A DNA stretch of 64,000 nucleotides, taken from contig NC_079134.1 in NCBI RefSeq assembly GCF_945859705.1, forward strand, positions 159,995,718 to 160,059,717. Direction: 5' to 3'. The notes beneath the pieces are model-generated. The model was not told where the DNA came from, ran no database searches, and saw nothing but the letters and a program-made list of their open reading frames with translations. This stretch comes from Episyrphus balteatus. Lineage: Eukaryota > Arthropoda > Insecta > Diptera > Syrphidae. Made by a program: the position numbers and the translations under genes. The first letter of the stretch is position 1. The number at the start of each line of letters is the position of its first letter. Positions 32,009-44,600 of this stretch are shown piece by piece.

Positions 32009-32640
32009 AAACGAAAATGGTAGATAGGGTAGGTGGTGACTGTTATCAGAAAAAATAAAAAAAAAAAATCGCAGTTATATATTTTGGGAGTTATGGGCAT
32101 TCGAAAAAAAAAAAATTGAAAAAATAGTCACCCTGTGACGGTTTTTCATGTGCCGTGACTACAAATCTTAAGTTTTCTCAATTTTTTCTTTTGCTACGGA
32201 ACCTTGAATAACCTTGCTAACAAGTGCATTCAAAAATTTTAACTCAGCTGCATCAGTTTTAAAGCTAATATCACTTTTTTGTCCGACTAAAAAGTCAAAA
32301 ATTTTACATCACCTTAAAAGTTGGTGTGTTCAATTTTCTTTTCAAAATGGTATAACATTGTTGAGTATATTTCATTTGCTTACCCATAGCAGGTTCGAAT
32401 TTTTTTTTACTTTTACCTATGATGAACAAAAGTCGAGATATTTAATAAAAACTAAAATCCAAGATAGCGGCCAAAAGTGAATTTCACCCAATTCTCTATC
32501 GAATGAGCAAATAAAATTTGGGGCAGGTACAAACTGCTGGGTCAAATACTCAAATTATAAATGCACTGGACTACCCGCACATGCACATAACAGTTTCCTC
32601 GGTACTTTGTTTGATTTAAATTTTTCAGGTATCAATCAAA

Positions 32641-32690
32641 AGGTTTCACTTCTACCACGTGTGAATTGCACAGATGAATTTTTTTTTATT
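32641..32690. repeat. Dispersed repeat, terminal block copy 1
   Basis: GGTTTCACTTCTACCACGTG followed by TGAATTGCACA is repeated at 50141-50190. This block probably forms the right end of the repeat whose left part is at 29557, separated by later insertions. Confidence 0.55.
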
Positions 32691-34553
32691 TTAATTTGCA
32701 CTTGATGCAAAGGTTAGGTACCTAATAAGGCATAAGTGGATTTCTGTTTCTCTATAAGTTTTCACCTCGTTATATTGTTCCCCACCACTTTCATTCACCT
32801 AAACACAATTATTCCATAAATAATTAAGTAGCCATGAACGTGAACGTTGGCGTTGCCTTGCCTTGGTCATGAAAACAGAGAGGTTTACCCCGTGCACCAC
32901 ATAAGTATCATTTCTCATGGTTGATCCTGTGAATGGGTAGGAGACGAGAACTATAGTGGAATTCTATACCAAACTAAAGCATGTGTGTGGATATGTTTTT
33001 GGAAGAAGATATAAATAAAAACGAGAACAACCTTGACCTTGTTGTCAAGGCGAACAATTTTTGCGCTCTTGTGTATTTATTTGTCGCCAGTGCGACGGAC
33101 TGACTGCCAAAGAGTCACAAAACCAACAACAAGAAAAACAAAGGGAAATATAACCCATAGAATAGTTTGTAGTTAACATTGGCAGTGCCACATGTTTGAA
33201 TGGAAGAATATCCTTTTCGTAATACGAAAACTATGAAATTCGGAAAAGGAGCTCGCTGGTTCTTTGTTTGTGGCTTAATAGTTTTTATGGCTTCTTGGCT
33301 TTGTTCCAAATATTTAATGGAAGAATTTTTTTTGGCGTAGGTATACCTACATTTTATAGATATGAAATTGGGAATGGGAACATACATATAAAATATTGAT
33401 GTTGTTAAAACTTCGTCTTTATAGGTTATAAGTGAAAGGAATCAAGAATGTTTATAGGAAAAAAAAAAAATAGTTAGAAACAAATATAATAGGTAAGGTA
33501 CAGTCAAACTTAAATAAAATAGGCTTTTTGAGATTGCAGTAGTTTTGAAAAAAAAAAATTTAACACTGATGTAATTCGACGCCACGTTTTTAACCTGTCA
33601 GTATTCAAGTATTTCAAAATGTGGAATCAACATAAAAAAGTCGTATACAAAAATACGGTTTGGTTAGACAATGATTTTCATTGCAGGCCAATGTAATTTG
33701 TAGACCGCTCCCCAATAACCCAATCTTGCCTTTTTAACTTCTTTTAAAATGATTTCAGTTTCTGTTGATCGGAGAGCGATTGTGTGATGTACGTTACGTA
33801 ACGACTATTCAGCTTAAAATTTTAAACATTTGATGTCTTAAATCAATAGATCAACAAAGATCAAAAATAAAAGAAAATAAAAAAAAAAAGAAATGAAAAG
33901 AAAAGTGGTAAAGGGAAAAAATCGATTGATGGATCGCAGCAGACGACCGGAAGTAGGGTTAGGAAAGAAACGGTTTTTTTTTGACGATTTCTGGCAAAAG
34001 AACCCCTCTTATCAAAAAATGTTTGAAATTTGTAGAAAATTTAAAGATCTACAGCTTTTGTATGGATAATTATTTACATAACATAAAAAATATAGTGAAA
34101 AATGTCGAAAACTAATTTCTCGGTTTTTTATCCTTGACATACTACATATACATATGGATTTTAATAAAATTTGTAAAAATCAAATTTTTGAGTAAATGCC
34201 AGAAATGAAGTGGATTATAATTTTTTAGTAGTATATTTTATTTTTACATCATAAAAACTTTAAAAAAATAAAAATCCTTTTAGTGCACAGTTTTTAAGAC
34301 AACTTTTGGAATTAGGCATTTTTCAATAAAAAAAAAATATTTTTTATTATTGCGATTTTACATATTATACAGTTTTTAATTTTTTTTTTTACTAATTAGG
34401 TAAACTCTTTTTGTATTAAAAACTTTATTTAAAATACAAAAAGAAGAAATTTAAGAATTAAAAACTAATTTCTATCCAACTTAATTAAAATTTTATCGTG
34501 GTAAAAAAAAACACTCGCCTTACTTTTTTCTTATCTGCTATACAATTACGTGC
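32691..34553. other. Intergenic, nothing recognised
   Basis: AT-rich with homopolymer runs; no open frame with family resemblance and no clear repeat pair. Confidence 0.4.
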
Positions 34554-34765
34554 TACACGGAGAAAAAAGTGTTACCTTAAATTAAGATCATGCGCACATT
34601 AAATTTCACCACTTTAAATTGAGGTGATATCCGCTTAAAATAAGGTGATTCCACTTAAACTCAGTTAAATTTAATGCACGCACCTTAATTTAAGCGGATT
34701 TCTGCATGGTTTTTTGCTAAGATGACTGTCACTTTAAATTAAGTTGACAATTTTTTCTACATGTA
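34554..34765. mobile_element. TA-flanked MITE, CACRGAGAAAAA family
   Basis: The left end is TACACGGAGAAAAAA and the right end TTTTTTCTACATGTA, each beginning or ending at TA. The interior is full of short palindromes around CTTAAATTAAG and GCTTAAAATAAGG. It appears related to the longer element at 53205-53642. Confidence 0.55.
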
Positions 34766-34889
34766 TAATTACTGCAACACAAAATTTGGAAAAATTGAAT
34801 TTTTTAAAATAATTTGCTGAGAATATCCCTGCTTTGATATTGGGCGAAATTTATAAAAATTGAAGTCATTAAAGTCAAAAATTAAAAAA

Positions 34890-35060
34890 AAAAAAAAATC
34901 GGGACACTGTGGTGTATGCGCAACATTCATTTTTTTTCTGTACGATGGTACACAATATAAGCATTTTAAATTTAAATTGAAAATTCTTTTTACCGACTTC
35001 AAAAAAGGAGGAGGGTTTCAATTCATCTGTACCTATTTTTTTAAATTTTTTTTATATTTG
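34890..35060. repeat. Fragments of common insect repeats
   Basis: GGGACACTGTGGTGTATGCG at 34900 recurs inverted near 38900 (CGCATACGCCACAGTGTCCC). CCGACTTCAAAAAAGGAGGA at 34994 is a motif I recall from dispersed insect repeats. Boundaries cannot be set. Confidence 0.4.
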
Positions 35061-38000
35061 TTGATCCATTGAATTCGGTATTGTTTTTTTTTGATAAAAA
35101 TGATTATTTTAAACATTATCAGTAAGAATTTGAGTTTGATTGACACCAAAAAAGGAGTTAAAAGTTGCACTTGCAAGAAAAGTCGAACTTGACGTGAATT
35201 ATACCAAAACGAAAAACACGACTGTGGGGCGCGTATGGAAGAATGTGGAGCTAAAGAAGTTAAAAATAATTGCGTTTAAGTTTTTAAAAATATGCTTACA
35301 CAATTAAAAATCCTTTTTACCTTAAGCCTAGTATGCAGCTGAACTGAACCGAAAATTTTCATACAAATCGAAATGGTAAACTAAAATTTTTTTATGATTT
35401 TCATTTCACAGTACATAAAAATTAATAAGAAAAATGTAAGTGCTACTTTTTGTATGTTTATAAAAAAAACTACAAAGTCGTAAGATATCATTATTGCCTT
35501 CAGCCACTATGTCAATCTAAAAATATCTTTCGAGCTAAGCACTTTAAGAATGTCAAATGTCCACTCTTCCCACCTGTTACCTATACCCTATAAAGGTAAT
35601 GCATTAAAGAAACCTCTTTCAGTCATGGGTTAAAAGTTTCAAATATATTCACACAACATTATTTAGCTGCTGGTCCTGCTACAAACTTCCGTTTCGTTTA
35701 CTCAATTTAAACAAACACATATAAATGCTTCCGGCTGCATCAGCTGCCATTTACCATCATTTTAGGGAAAATGCATGCCATAGTTCCTGAGCAAAATATG
35801 TGTGTATTCTATCCCACAGTGTGATATACATGAATATCCGGTCCATAATGTTAGGTATAATAGCAGCATCCTTCCGAGTTGTGAATTCCGACAATGACGA
35901 AGGATATAATATGCAACTCTTATCATTTCAAGCAACTATTTATAAGCTTTTGGTCATCATCATCACACGTTCAAGGAGTTGGCATACACACTTGACAAAA
36001 CCCTATAATCCTGAAGTGATATGCAAACGTTATTTCCGGTCAAACATCTATCTATAAGTGTTGTATATGTGTATATTGTTTATTGTAAACAATCTAACCA
36101 AATGTTATCTTTCCTCCAAAAGGATATCAAATGATACCCAATTTAAGTGTTTCTATTTATTCAACCATATTATACAAACACACACATACATAAATATACT
36201 CAGATTAAGGATTTTATATGTCAGTCTCTCAACTCAAGCTCTCTCAATAAATTGCTTTCAGCTTTAATTTTAAACCTCAAAAGTCAAAATCATTCCTTTA
36301 AGATCTGTCCCAACTGTCACTTGAACAAATTAAGTTGCCTACACAAAGGAAAAACTAATTCCCCAGATAGCCAAGCCTCAAACCAATCGAATTGCTTGGA
36401 CCTTGAATTCATACAGGGGTGGGGATGGGATGTCTGTATGAAATAGATATGTGCAATCACTCACTTTAAATGCATCTTTCTGGAAAACACTTTAAACCTG
36501 TGTAACACCCATCTGAAAGGGGAAGGAATTGAATCTTTGTGTTTTTTGTTGTATAAATGACATAATAAAAGCAATAATAGTGCGCCTCCTACAAGTATGC
36601 TACATAAAATGCACCTAAATGTATGTAAAGAAAAAGATATTCACTTAAAAAAGTGTTATATGTGTGTATTTTGAGCGAGGGGGGGTAACTCACTCACCCA
36701 AAACCTAGCCCCCTCCAATTTTCAACCATTATAAATATCCTTTTATACTGTGATGTGTGCATTTTATAGTGGGTGCATCCTCTTAGGGTGTATCGTCATC
36801 GTCGTCATCATCATCAACATCGTTGTCGTCTTTATATTGCTGATGTGTTAAATGTCAACATCAGTGACACAAAAGAGCTGCCGCATATAATGTCAGTTTT
36901 TCTGATGCCGGAAATTATGGCAGCGGCTCACTGCTCAAACAGAGAAGAGAGAGAATATAGTTGTGGCATCAAAAAAAAAAAGCAAAAAAAAAATAAATAG
37001 GAAAAATGGACGACACACAAGAAAGAAAAGTACTGTGCTGGGAAATTAGGTCATAGATATAATAATGAAAATGCGGCCTTTTTTTTCTCATTTTCTTTTT
37101 TTCTACTTGCTTATTTCATTCTTTTTTTTTGACCTCGTTTTTTTTCTGCTTTTGTCTTCTATTTTTCAAGTATATTGTAGGTAGTTGTGAGAAGAAAAAA
37201 AAGAAGTGTTGAAAAAACCTATGTTATGGACATTTTTTTGCAAAAGCGGGGGAAACTATTTAAAGTGACCTTTTGGGTGATTGGGTTCTATTGGATGGAA
37301 CACTGATAAAACATATCAGGGTAAATAAATCGATTAGGGTTCTTCATCAATTTTATCGTTTTTAACCTAAGGGGTTTCTTTGAAGATATAATGTTGATGA
37401 TTTGTTTAAAAAAAGTTTGAGTTTGACATTTGTAAGAGAAGATTCAAAAGGAGGCAAAACTCAAATAAGAAAAAAATAAAATCTATGAGTTTTCATTTAT
37501 TTTCATAGAAAAACGTATAGTTTAAGGGTGTCAAATGGCTGGACTCCCACATAGAATCTAGCCTTAAAGTTTATTGGAGATTTTTGCATGACCTTGTGAC
37601 CTTGCTTATATCAGAAGCCGGTCTTTTAAAGATTCTATAATATGTACTTTAAAAGATGGCACTTTTACTTTTAAGAGTTCGTTTTTATTAGTCAAATTGG
37701 TTTGAGGCATATTTGAGGCCTAATTGCATGTTCTAGGCTCAGTTACATAACCTATGACCAGCGAGCGAGTAAGATGCTTCTAACGATTTTTCATTTGTCA
37801 AATTACGATGTTAAGTTAAGATGTTATGATGGAACAGTTGAACACATAACCCTCCTTTTGGCTTTGCCATTGTTTTTTAATTATTGTTTTTAGAATTTTA
37901 AGTCAAATGGAGTGTAGTATATAATACGTTTTGTAATTATTTTTAAGTAAATTTAAAGAAATTAATTTAATATATTATTATTATATTGTATTATTATATT

Positions 38001-38677
38001 GGCTTTGGTTTATATCCTGGGATGGTAAAAAAAAACAACATTTTCTGAAATAAAACATAACAAAATAAAAAAAAGTTAATCCATAATCGTATACATTTAT
38101 AATGTTTCACACCACTGAACCGAATTTCCACGTTTCATTGGTTTCCCAAAAATAAAAGCTTTATACTATAGTAGTTTGATACAAATTTGCTCCATATGAC
38201 CAACAACTCATCATTTATTTATTATTTTTATTTGACTTGCCACTTAACCAGAGCAGATTCCTACATCCGGTCCTGTCGTCTCCTAATTCTCATTGGTATT
38301 ATTCAGAGATACATGCAATGGGACAGGATATTATTATTTTTTTTTTTAGTTTTCAATACTTTGACTGGTAGGGGGCGCAGAGTATGGTATCTCATATAAT
38401 AACAAACAAAGAAAATTTCATATGCTTTTACAACGAACTGTTCAAATTTTCGTGGTTCAAAACGTTAGGGATGAAAAACTAGGTCAAGATTTGGGTATCT
38501 GACTGTTAAAGAAAATCTCTCAATTTAGGCAATTGGAAAGTCGACTGAGAAAGTAAATCAAGAAAAACTAACAGACAGTTAAATTCAAGTGCATATTCAA
38601 ACACATTTTTTATTTCTGATCTCCAATTTGTAAATAAAAACTTGAAAGCGTTTTTGGATTTAGAAAATTAAGATCCT
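35061..38677. other. Intergenic, mostly single-copy looking
   Basis: No gene recognised. 35,580-36,520 has fewer homopolymer runs than its surroundings. A CAT/GTC-rich microsatellite (TCGTCATCGTCGTCATCATC) is at about 36791-36830. Confidence 0.4.
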
Positions 38678-38819
38678 TAAGGTCCAATTTATTCACTCTC
38701 CATTATATTTAAAGTCTCCATTAAAAATTATAAATTTGTCAAATCGCATACAAATTTTAAAATTTCCCTTTTTTAATGGCGACTTTAAATTTAATGGAGT
38801 GTGAATAAATTGGGCCTAA
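38678..38819. mobile_element. Short palindromic MITE, copy 1
   Basis: About 142 bp. The left end AAGGTCCAATTTATTCACTC is mirrored by GAGTGTGAATAAATTGGGCC. The inner arms share CCATTAAATTTAAAGTCGCC. No coding capacity. Confidence 0.8.
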
Positions 38820-39230
38820 GAGCATTTAAATGATTTTTGACAATAGAATTCATAAAAGGGACTACTCTGTACGCTGCGCACAAAAGAACAAGGAATATTA
38901 CGCATACGCCACAGTGTCCCAAAAAATTTTGGGATTTGTCACTTGTATTCTATGACATTTGTGAAGACTTTTTTTTATCAATAATAATTTACCAATGTAA
39001 AGATGCTGTTACATGTTTTTTTCCGCGATTGGGGCATTTTTGTAGTCTTAATTATGAAAACATCCTTCATTTTATTTGCGATTAAATAGTTTAAGAACCG
39101 TCATATAACAATTTGCATCATAGAGTGCGGAGTTAAAAGATAATAAGTGGACAACATATGTATAGTCGAAATAAGCAAATAAGAAAAACGTAGATAATCT
39201 GAATTCATTTTAATAAAAAAAAAAACAGTC

Positions 39231-39378
39231 TAAGGTCCAATTTATTCGCACTCTCCTTTATTATTTTTTTAAATCGCCATTGAAATTTGAAAATCTATCA
39301 AATCGCATACGAATTTAAAAAGTTCCTTTTTTAAAAAGTGACTTAAAACTTATTGGAGAGTGAATAAATTGGATTTTA
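39231..39378. mobile_element. Short palindromic MITE, copy 2
   Basis: This belongs to the same family as 38678-38819 (TAAGGTCCAATTTATTCGCA; GAGAGTGAATAAATTGGA). Its arms are more diverged from each other. It lies only about 410 bp away. Confidence 0.75.
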
Positions 39379-41760
39379 GAAATTTTGAGTTTAAACAGTT
39401 TTTTCTTCAAAATATATTTTAATTTCAAAATATAAAAAAAAAATGATTATCATAAAAAGGTATATAGCATGTAAGCAATATTGTTGTTTTTATATAGGTA
39501 CCTACTTTTTTTCAGTTTCAAATCAATTTTAACAAAATGGGTACTTCCTTCTATACATTTACAAACTGCAGTCGTAAAAAAAAAGTTCTGTTGAAATAAT
39601 TTTTTAGTTTTACATAATTTATATTTTTTTGGAGTATAAGATTTACATGGATTTAGATTGATTTATTTACAATTTAATACTTTTTGGGCCACTTGCTGGA
39701 ACGAAACTTAAATAATTTAAGTAGGTCATAAACTCCATTCTATACTTTTTGCACTAATATCCCCAAAATTAGGGCGTAGATTTAAAATCACCTCCAATAA
39801 TATAATAATAACCTAACTTGATATAGTAAGAAGCTGGCACAAACAAATGAAACTCCAAAAAAAGACGAAAGAGGGATTAAATAAGGATGAAGTTCACAAT
39901 TCTGAGATAACAGTCAAACAATACTTTTAGCCAGAGTTTCACCTTAAACCAAAGCTAAACCTCAGCTTAAAAGATATTTCGGAAGATAGAACTTTTTGAA
40001 CCATGGTTTTATTATTATATGTACAACTGACTCCTATGATTGCCAAGTGTAAGGTTGTCTTGAGTTTGAAAGTAATGACATTTTCCTTAAAAGTCCTTAA
40101 GTAATGGTGTGGCCTATAACATACTAGGTACTTATACCTGTGTACTACATGTGACACTGAATTATTTAAAAAAAGTCCTCATATTCGTCCATGAATAGAG
40201 TCCTTGCATAATGCATAATCGATAAATTCAATGCAGTCTTAAAAAAAAAATAACACCCACAATATTCAATCTTACAACCTTTTCCAATGTCAATGGTAGA
40301 TCTATAAAAAATTCCTTTATCATAAAACGCAAAATGCAAACACACACACACACCCAACAAATAAGTTAAAAAATCTTGCCTCCACTTTTTATAATGTTTC
40401 CTATATTTTCTTTCTTTTTTTTTTCGTTATTTTGTTCAAGGATTGTTTTATTAGTCGGTATATCCTTCAGTTTAAGTGCTACACATACACCCAGTTGCAG
40501 TCATCATCAAGAGGTAAGTGGCATCGAACCACTAACCAATTGTCCACTTGCTTCGTTCGTTACTTAGACCCTTTAATAAATATTCTTATTTACTTGACAT
40601 TGAGGAAAAGAATACAAAAAAAACATTCAGTTAAAACGACTCTAGTTTTCTAGCAGGCCACCTTGACATTCGAGGCTCTGCTGAATGCCTCCTGTAGAAC
40701 GAAGAAGAAAAAAAAAAAAACTCAGTCAAGAATGGCTCTTCATTGTACGCCATCTATATTCCTCTGTATATAGTCTCTGCAGTCTTTCAACCCAACCCAA
40801 ACCCCAACTCGACCGCCTTTTTTCCTTTTGAATTCTTATATACCTTTCAATTATTATCATGGTGGCTTTTTTCCATTGTGTTATTAACAGAAGCAAATGT
40901 TTGCATTGCATTATTTTTTGGTGTTGAGGGGAGTCTATAATATGAATTGCATAAAATATAATATAGAAAGAGAGACAATACAAAAAAAAAAAAGGATCAC
41001 GTGGCTTTGAGAGAGAGAACATACAAAAGAACTGTCATGCGCACTTTGACATCTGTCACTTGTCAAAATTGCATATTCACCACACAATGTATCACTTATT
41101 CACCACGAATCAAATTTAACAGTGATTTTTGGTCTAGCAATGTTATGTTGACTACGTTCAAAGTTCAGTTAGAGGAAACATTTGGCGACATTCGGTTGTT
41201 AAAAGGACCTTTTATTGAGTTTCTTCCGTTTTCGAGGACTGTCAGAACTGCGGAAAAATTTATTTAAATAAGTTCTAAATCTTCTTACCCATAAATTATG
41301 ATTAATAATTAAAGGGAAAATGGAGGAAAAAAAAGAGAATAAACCAGACGAGAGAGAGAGATAGAATTAATGTTATTTAATAATCGGGTGTAATTAAGGA
41401 AACTCGATTATTGTGGCTTTAGTAAAAAAAAAAAACTGATGCGGTTTTGGTTATTGTACATCAGCATAACGGGCGTTAAGAATTAACTAGCCCCCCCGGG
41501 GGGTTGCATAAATTAAAAGAGGAGGCACTTACACTCTGTACCACCTTACTAATAAGTACAATCGATAGCGGGTATAATTTGATTAGACGGAAAATATATT
41601 TTATTTTTAGTTTTTTTTTGTTTTGCTGTGTATTTGCTTTTTTCAAATCGAATTGACTTGGAATTTTGTGTAAAAACATGAGTTGTGTCACAGAGAATTT
41701 GTGTTTATTTAAATAAAAACATAAATTCCAATCCATTAATCAATATCGTGGTTAAAAAAG
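39379..41760. other. Intergenic, nothing recognised
   Basis: AT-rich with short SSRs (CA repeat at 40339-40355) and a C7G6 palindrome (CCCCCCCGGGGGG) near 41491. No supported gene. Confidence 0.4.
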
Positions 41761-41824
41761 CTTAACCAAGGCTAGACCAAAGTGTGACCATTGATAGACC
41801 ACCATTATTGATAGTTCCCCGGAG

Positions 41825-41902
41825 TATAAAAATCATTGTGGAACCCCCTCAAAATTTATCTGGACCTGGATTTGGACAAAATATTCTCATCAAAATGGCA
41901 AG
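41825..41902 (+). promoter_or_regulatory. Candidate TATA promoter plus tiny first coding exon
   Basis: TATAAAAA sits at 41825-41832. About 65 bp further on, ATCAAAATGGCAAG runs directly into GTAAGTGTG, a near-consensus 5' splice site (exon end 41902). A TATA box, short leader and first exon of only a few codons is a layout common in insect cuticle-protein and other secreted-protein genes. No matching second exon was found before 64 kb, so this may be chance. Confidence 0.3.
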
Positions 41903-43628
41903 GTAAGTGTGTAGTCATTGCGGGTGTTGTTATAGAAGCCCAATAGAACTTTTAAAGGGTTGCATAGAATTCGTTTATATGGCTTCGTTCAAGGGGGGAC
42001 GATGACAGTTTATATTTTTCTTTTGCCTGAAACGTGTGATATACAAATTGACTGATGTCAGAGAGACGACTTCTGTCAGAGTTCTAAGTACGTTCGTTGG
42101 TGGTTTGTCCCAGGGTTGCATTAGTGTGCCTTCTTTGTTTATTTTTTTTTTCTTTTTCTTTAATGAAAGATGGGAGTTTTTGGTCGCACACCCTCACTTT
42201 TTGTCCAAGGGGATGTTTATTGCTTAAGGGGTTGGTTGCGACATAATCATTTCCTGAAACTGCCTTTTCTTATATTATACATATTTTTTTTTCGGCTTCG
42301 TCAGTATTTTTTTTTTGACTTGTGGGTATTTTTTTTATTTCATTCGATACTAAGTAAAAAAAGAAGGCAGAAAGACCTAAGCTTTTTAATGCCCAAATGG
42401 GTATTAGAAAATGGGGTGTAAGGATTGGTCGGTTATTGATGTTGTTGTTGTGTGCCTACCTACCTAGAAATAATATGTAACATGGATTAGTAGCTAGTAC
42501 CTTTAACCAAACATATATGTATATTTTTTTTTGAACCTACAGTACCTACTCGTGCCTACTCGTGTACAACGACTTCTATATGAAGCTTATTGCTATGAAA
42601 GGTGTAACAAATTGCTCAATGGAATGGAAATAGGAAGTCTACCTATATTTTGTGTTATTATACACAGAGAAACGACAGACTTTTACCAGGGATATGTACT
42701 TACATGTAGGAAGAAGAGGTTATAGTTGAATGCGAGTATAACGTTAAAAAGTTCATCACGAGTTAAAGTCTTTTAGTTTTAGGAATTATAACCAGGTTTT
42801 TTTTTTTTTTTTTTTTGAGGATTAGAATTAAGCTTTGAACGAACATAGAGGGATGAAGAGAACGTTATGAGAAGTTGACTTTAAAGTCTCATTATAATAC
42901 CTACTGTTGGTTAGGAGCAAAATAAATGAAGCATGGTAATTTTTTTTTATATTGAGTTTAGAAATGTATCCTAAAGGCATAAGGAAGTGTAAGCTCTTTT
43001 TGGAATATAACCTTAATCTGCATCATTTAATGGAATTAATAAAAGAATTTTTTGCTTCCGGATGCGTGTTGGTAGTAGGGACAAAAAAATTTGTTCTTTG
43101 ATCTGGAGACTAAATGGATTAGGAGGGGTTTATTGTAGTTAATCCATCGAAAAGCTGTTGATTTGGGTTGATTATAAGATTGATTAAGAAATATTTAGCA
43201 TTGAGGAAATGTTATTCTGAAATTGGTCATCATTGAAAGTAGTATACCTACAAAGTTTTTAATTGAATAATTGATTTATTGATAACTATCTAGGTATTTG
43301 GAGTATTTTCTGATGACTTTAATCAGGAAATAAAGAAATATATTTTTAACAAAATCCTGAGGATTTAGACATTTTTTTTTTTTTTAGATTGGGAGGTTTT
43401 ACTTTTTTTTTCAAAAAGATAGAAGGAGAAATAACATCTTGTATCCCCTTCTAGCTCATTGAATTTCGAAAAGAGTCTAGTCTCAAAAGTCCAAAATTAA
43501 AAATGATGTTTCGAAAAAAAAATCCTTTATATTGTGAGCTCTTCAATAGGACCAAAATATCTAAAAAGTATCTAAAAAGATAAATTTTCATAAAAAAGGC
43601 TGCTAGAATTTTAATATTCCAAGCAACT
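41903..43628. other. Intergenic or first-intron sequence, nothing recognised
   Basis: T-rich, with runs near 42800 and 43370. If the candidate exon before it is real, this would be its first intron. Confidence 0.35.
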
Positions 43629-44600
43629 TTTAATATAAAAGCAAAAACGTGCGACGCAGTCGTGCATTTTATTTTATAAATCGATTACAGCGGAGTTGAG
43701 AAATGGTAGATATTTGTTTCGAAAACCATTATCATTTAAATAGCTATATGACCCTTTTTAAACGTCTAAATTTCTCCCAAGCGACCGACGTGTTCAATTT
43801 TAATTTTTGTGTGTGTACAAGCTCTAAATAATAGATATATATCTATTATTTTAGTACACATAAATAAAAAACTAAGTTTTAAAAAATATTTTTTGCATTT
43901 CTAAGAAAATTGAAATTGTTATTTTTTTTAATAAAATCAATTTTCCAAAAATGAGCGGTGATTGTTTTTTTTTATTTGGTTTAAGGCTGATTGATTTTAT
44001 TACTATCAAATGGTCAACATTTTTTTTTTTTTTTTTTTCAAAAAATGCCTCTTAAAAAAAGAACTCTAATTAGATACTTTTGTCGGAACTCATATTCGTT
44101 GCAAATGTTTTGATGTTTGATGTTTAAAAAACAATATGTTTTTATTTTTACATTATTTAACAAAATTTTAACATGAAAAGTTTAAAAAATTGAACTTTTA
44201 GAGCAAATTCATGCAACCCATACGTGCGATTTATTTTACTTTGATATAAGTCTGTCTGTCTAAGGAGGTACAGCCTATTAATGGATGGGTTTGATTCTCT
44301 TTAAAAAAAATTGAATAAATACATTTTTGGATGCTTGATTTTTTTTTGAAAAACTAAATTTTTAAAAACCCAAAATTGTTTTTTTTTTTTTGAAATTTTA
44401 GTTATAAGTCCGAATATTTTCCTTCTTTTATGTAACAAATTTGTACACAAAAAGTTTTAAAATGTAAGCGACTTGAATTCTTAGAATAATTTCGTGGGTC
44501 TGGTAATTCTGTCTGTCTGCACATGTCCTGTATACCTAGAGCTACAGCCTGGGGAGATTTTCTTCAAAATTTGTAATTAACAGTGATTGATTTTTTTAGG
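43629..44600. repeat. Dispersed repeat fragments (CGTGCGAC / GTCTGTCTG family)
   Basis: GTGCGACGCAGTCGTGCATT at about 43650, AACCCATACGTGCGATTTAT at about 44215 and CTGTCTGTCTGCACATGTCC at about 44510 recur in variant form at 47.1-47.6 kb. The order is the same: tctgtctg, acagcct, TTTTCTTCAAA. They are overlapping degraded copies. Confidence 0.55.

Noticed and set aside
40500..40560. A possible inverse tRNA-like sequence (B-box GGTTCGATGCC on the minus strand).
   Set aside because: No A-box consensus at tRNA distance and no cloverleaf pairing; a B-box match alone is common by chance.
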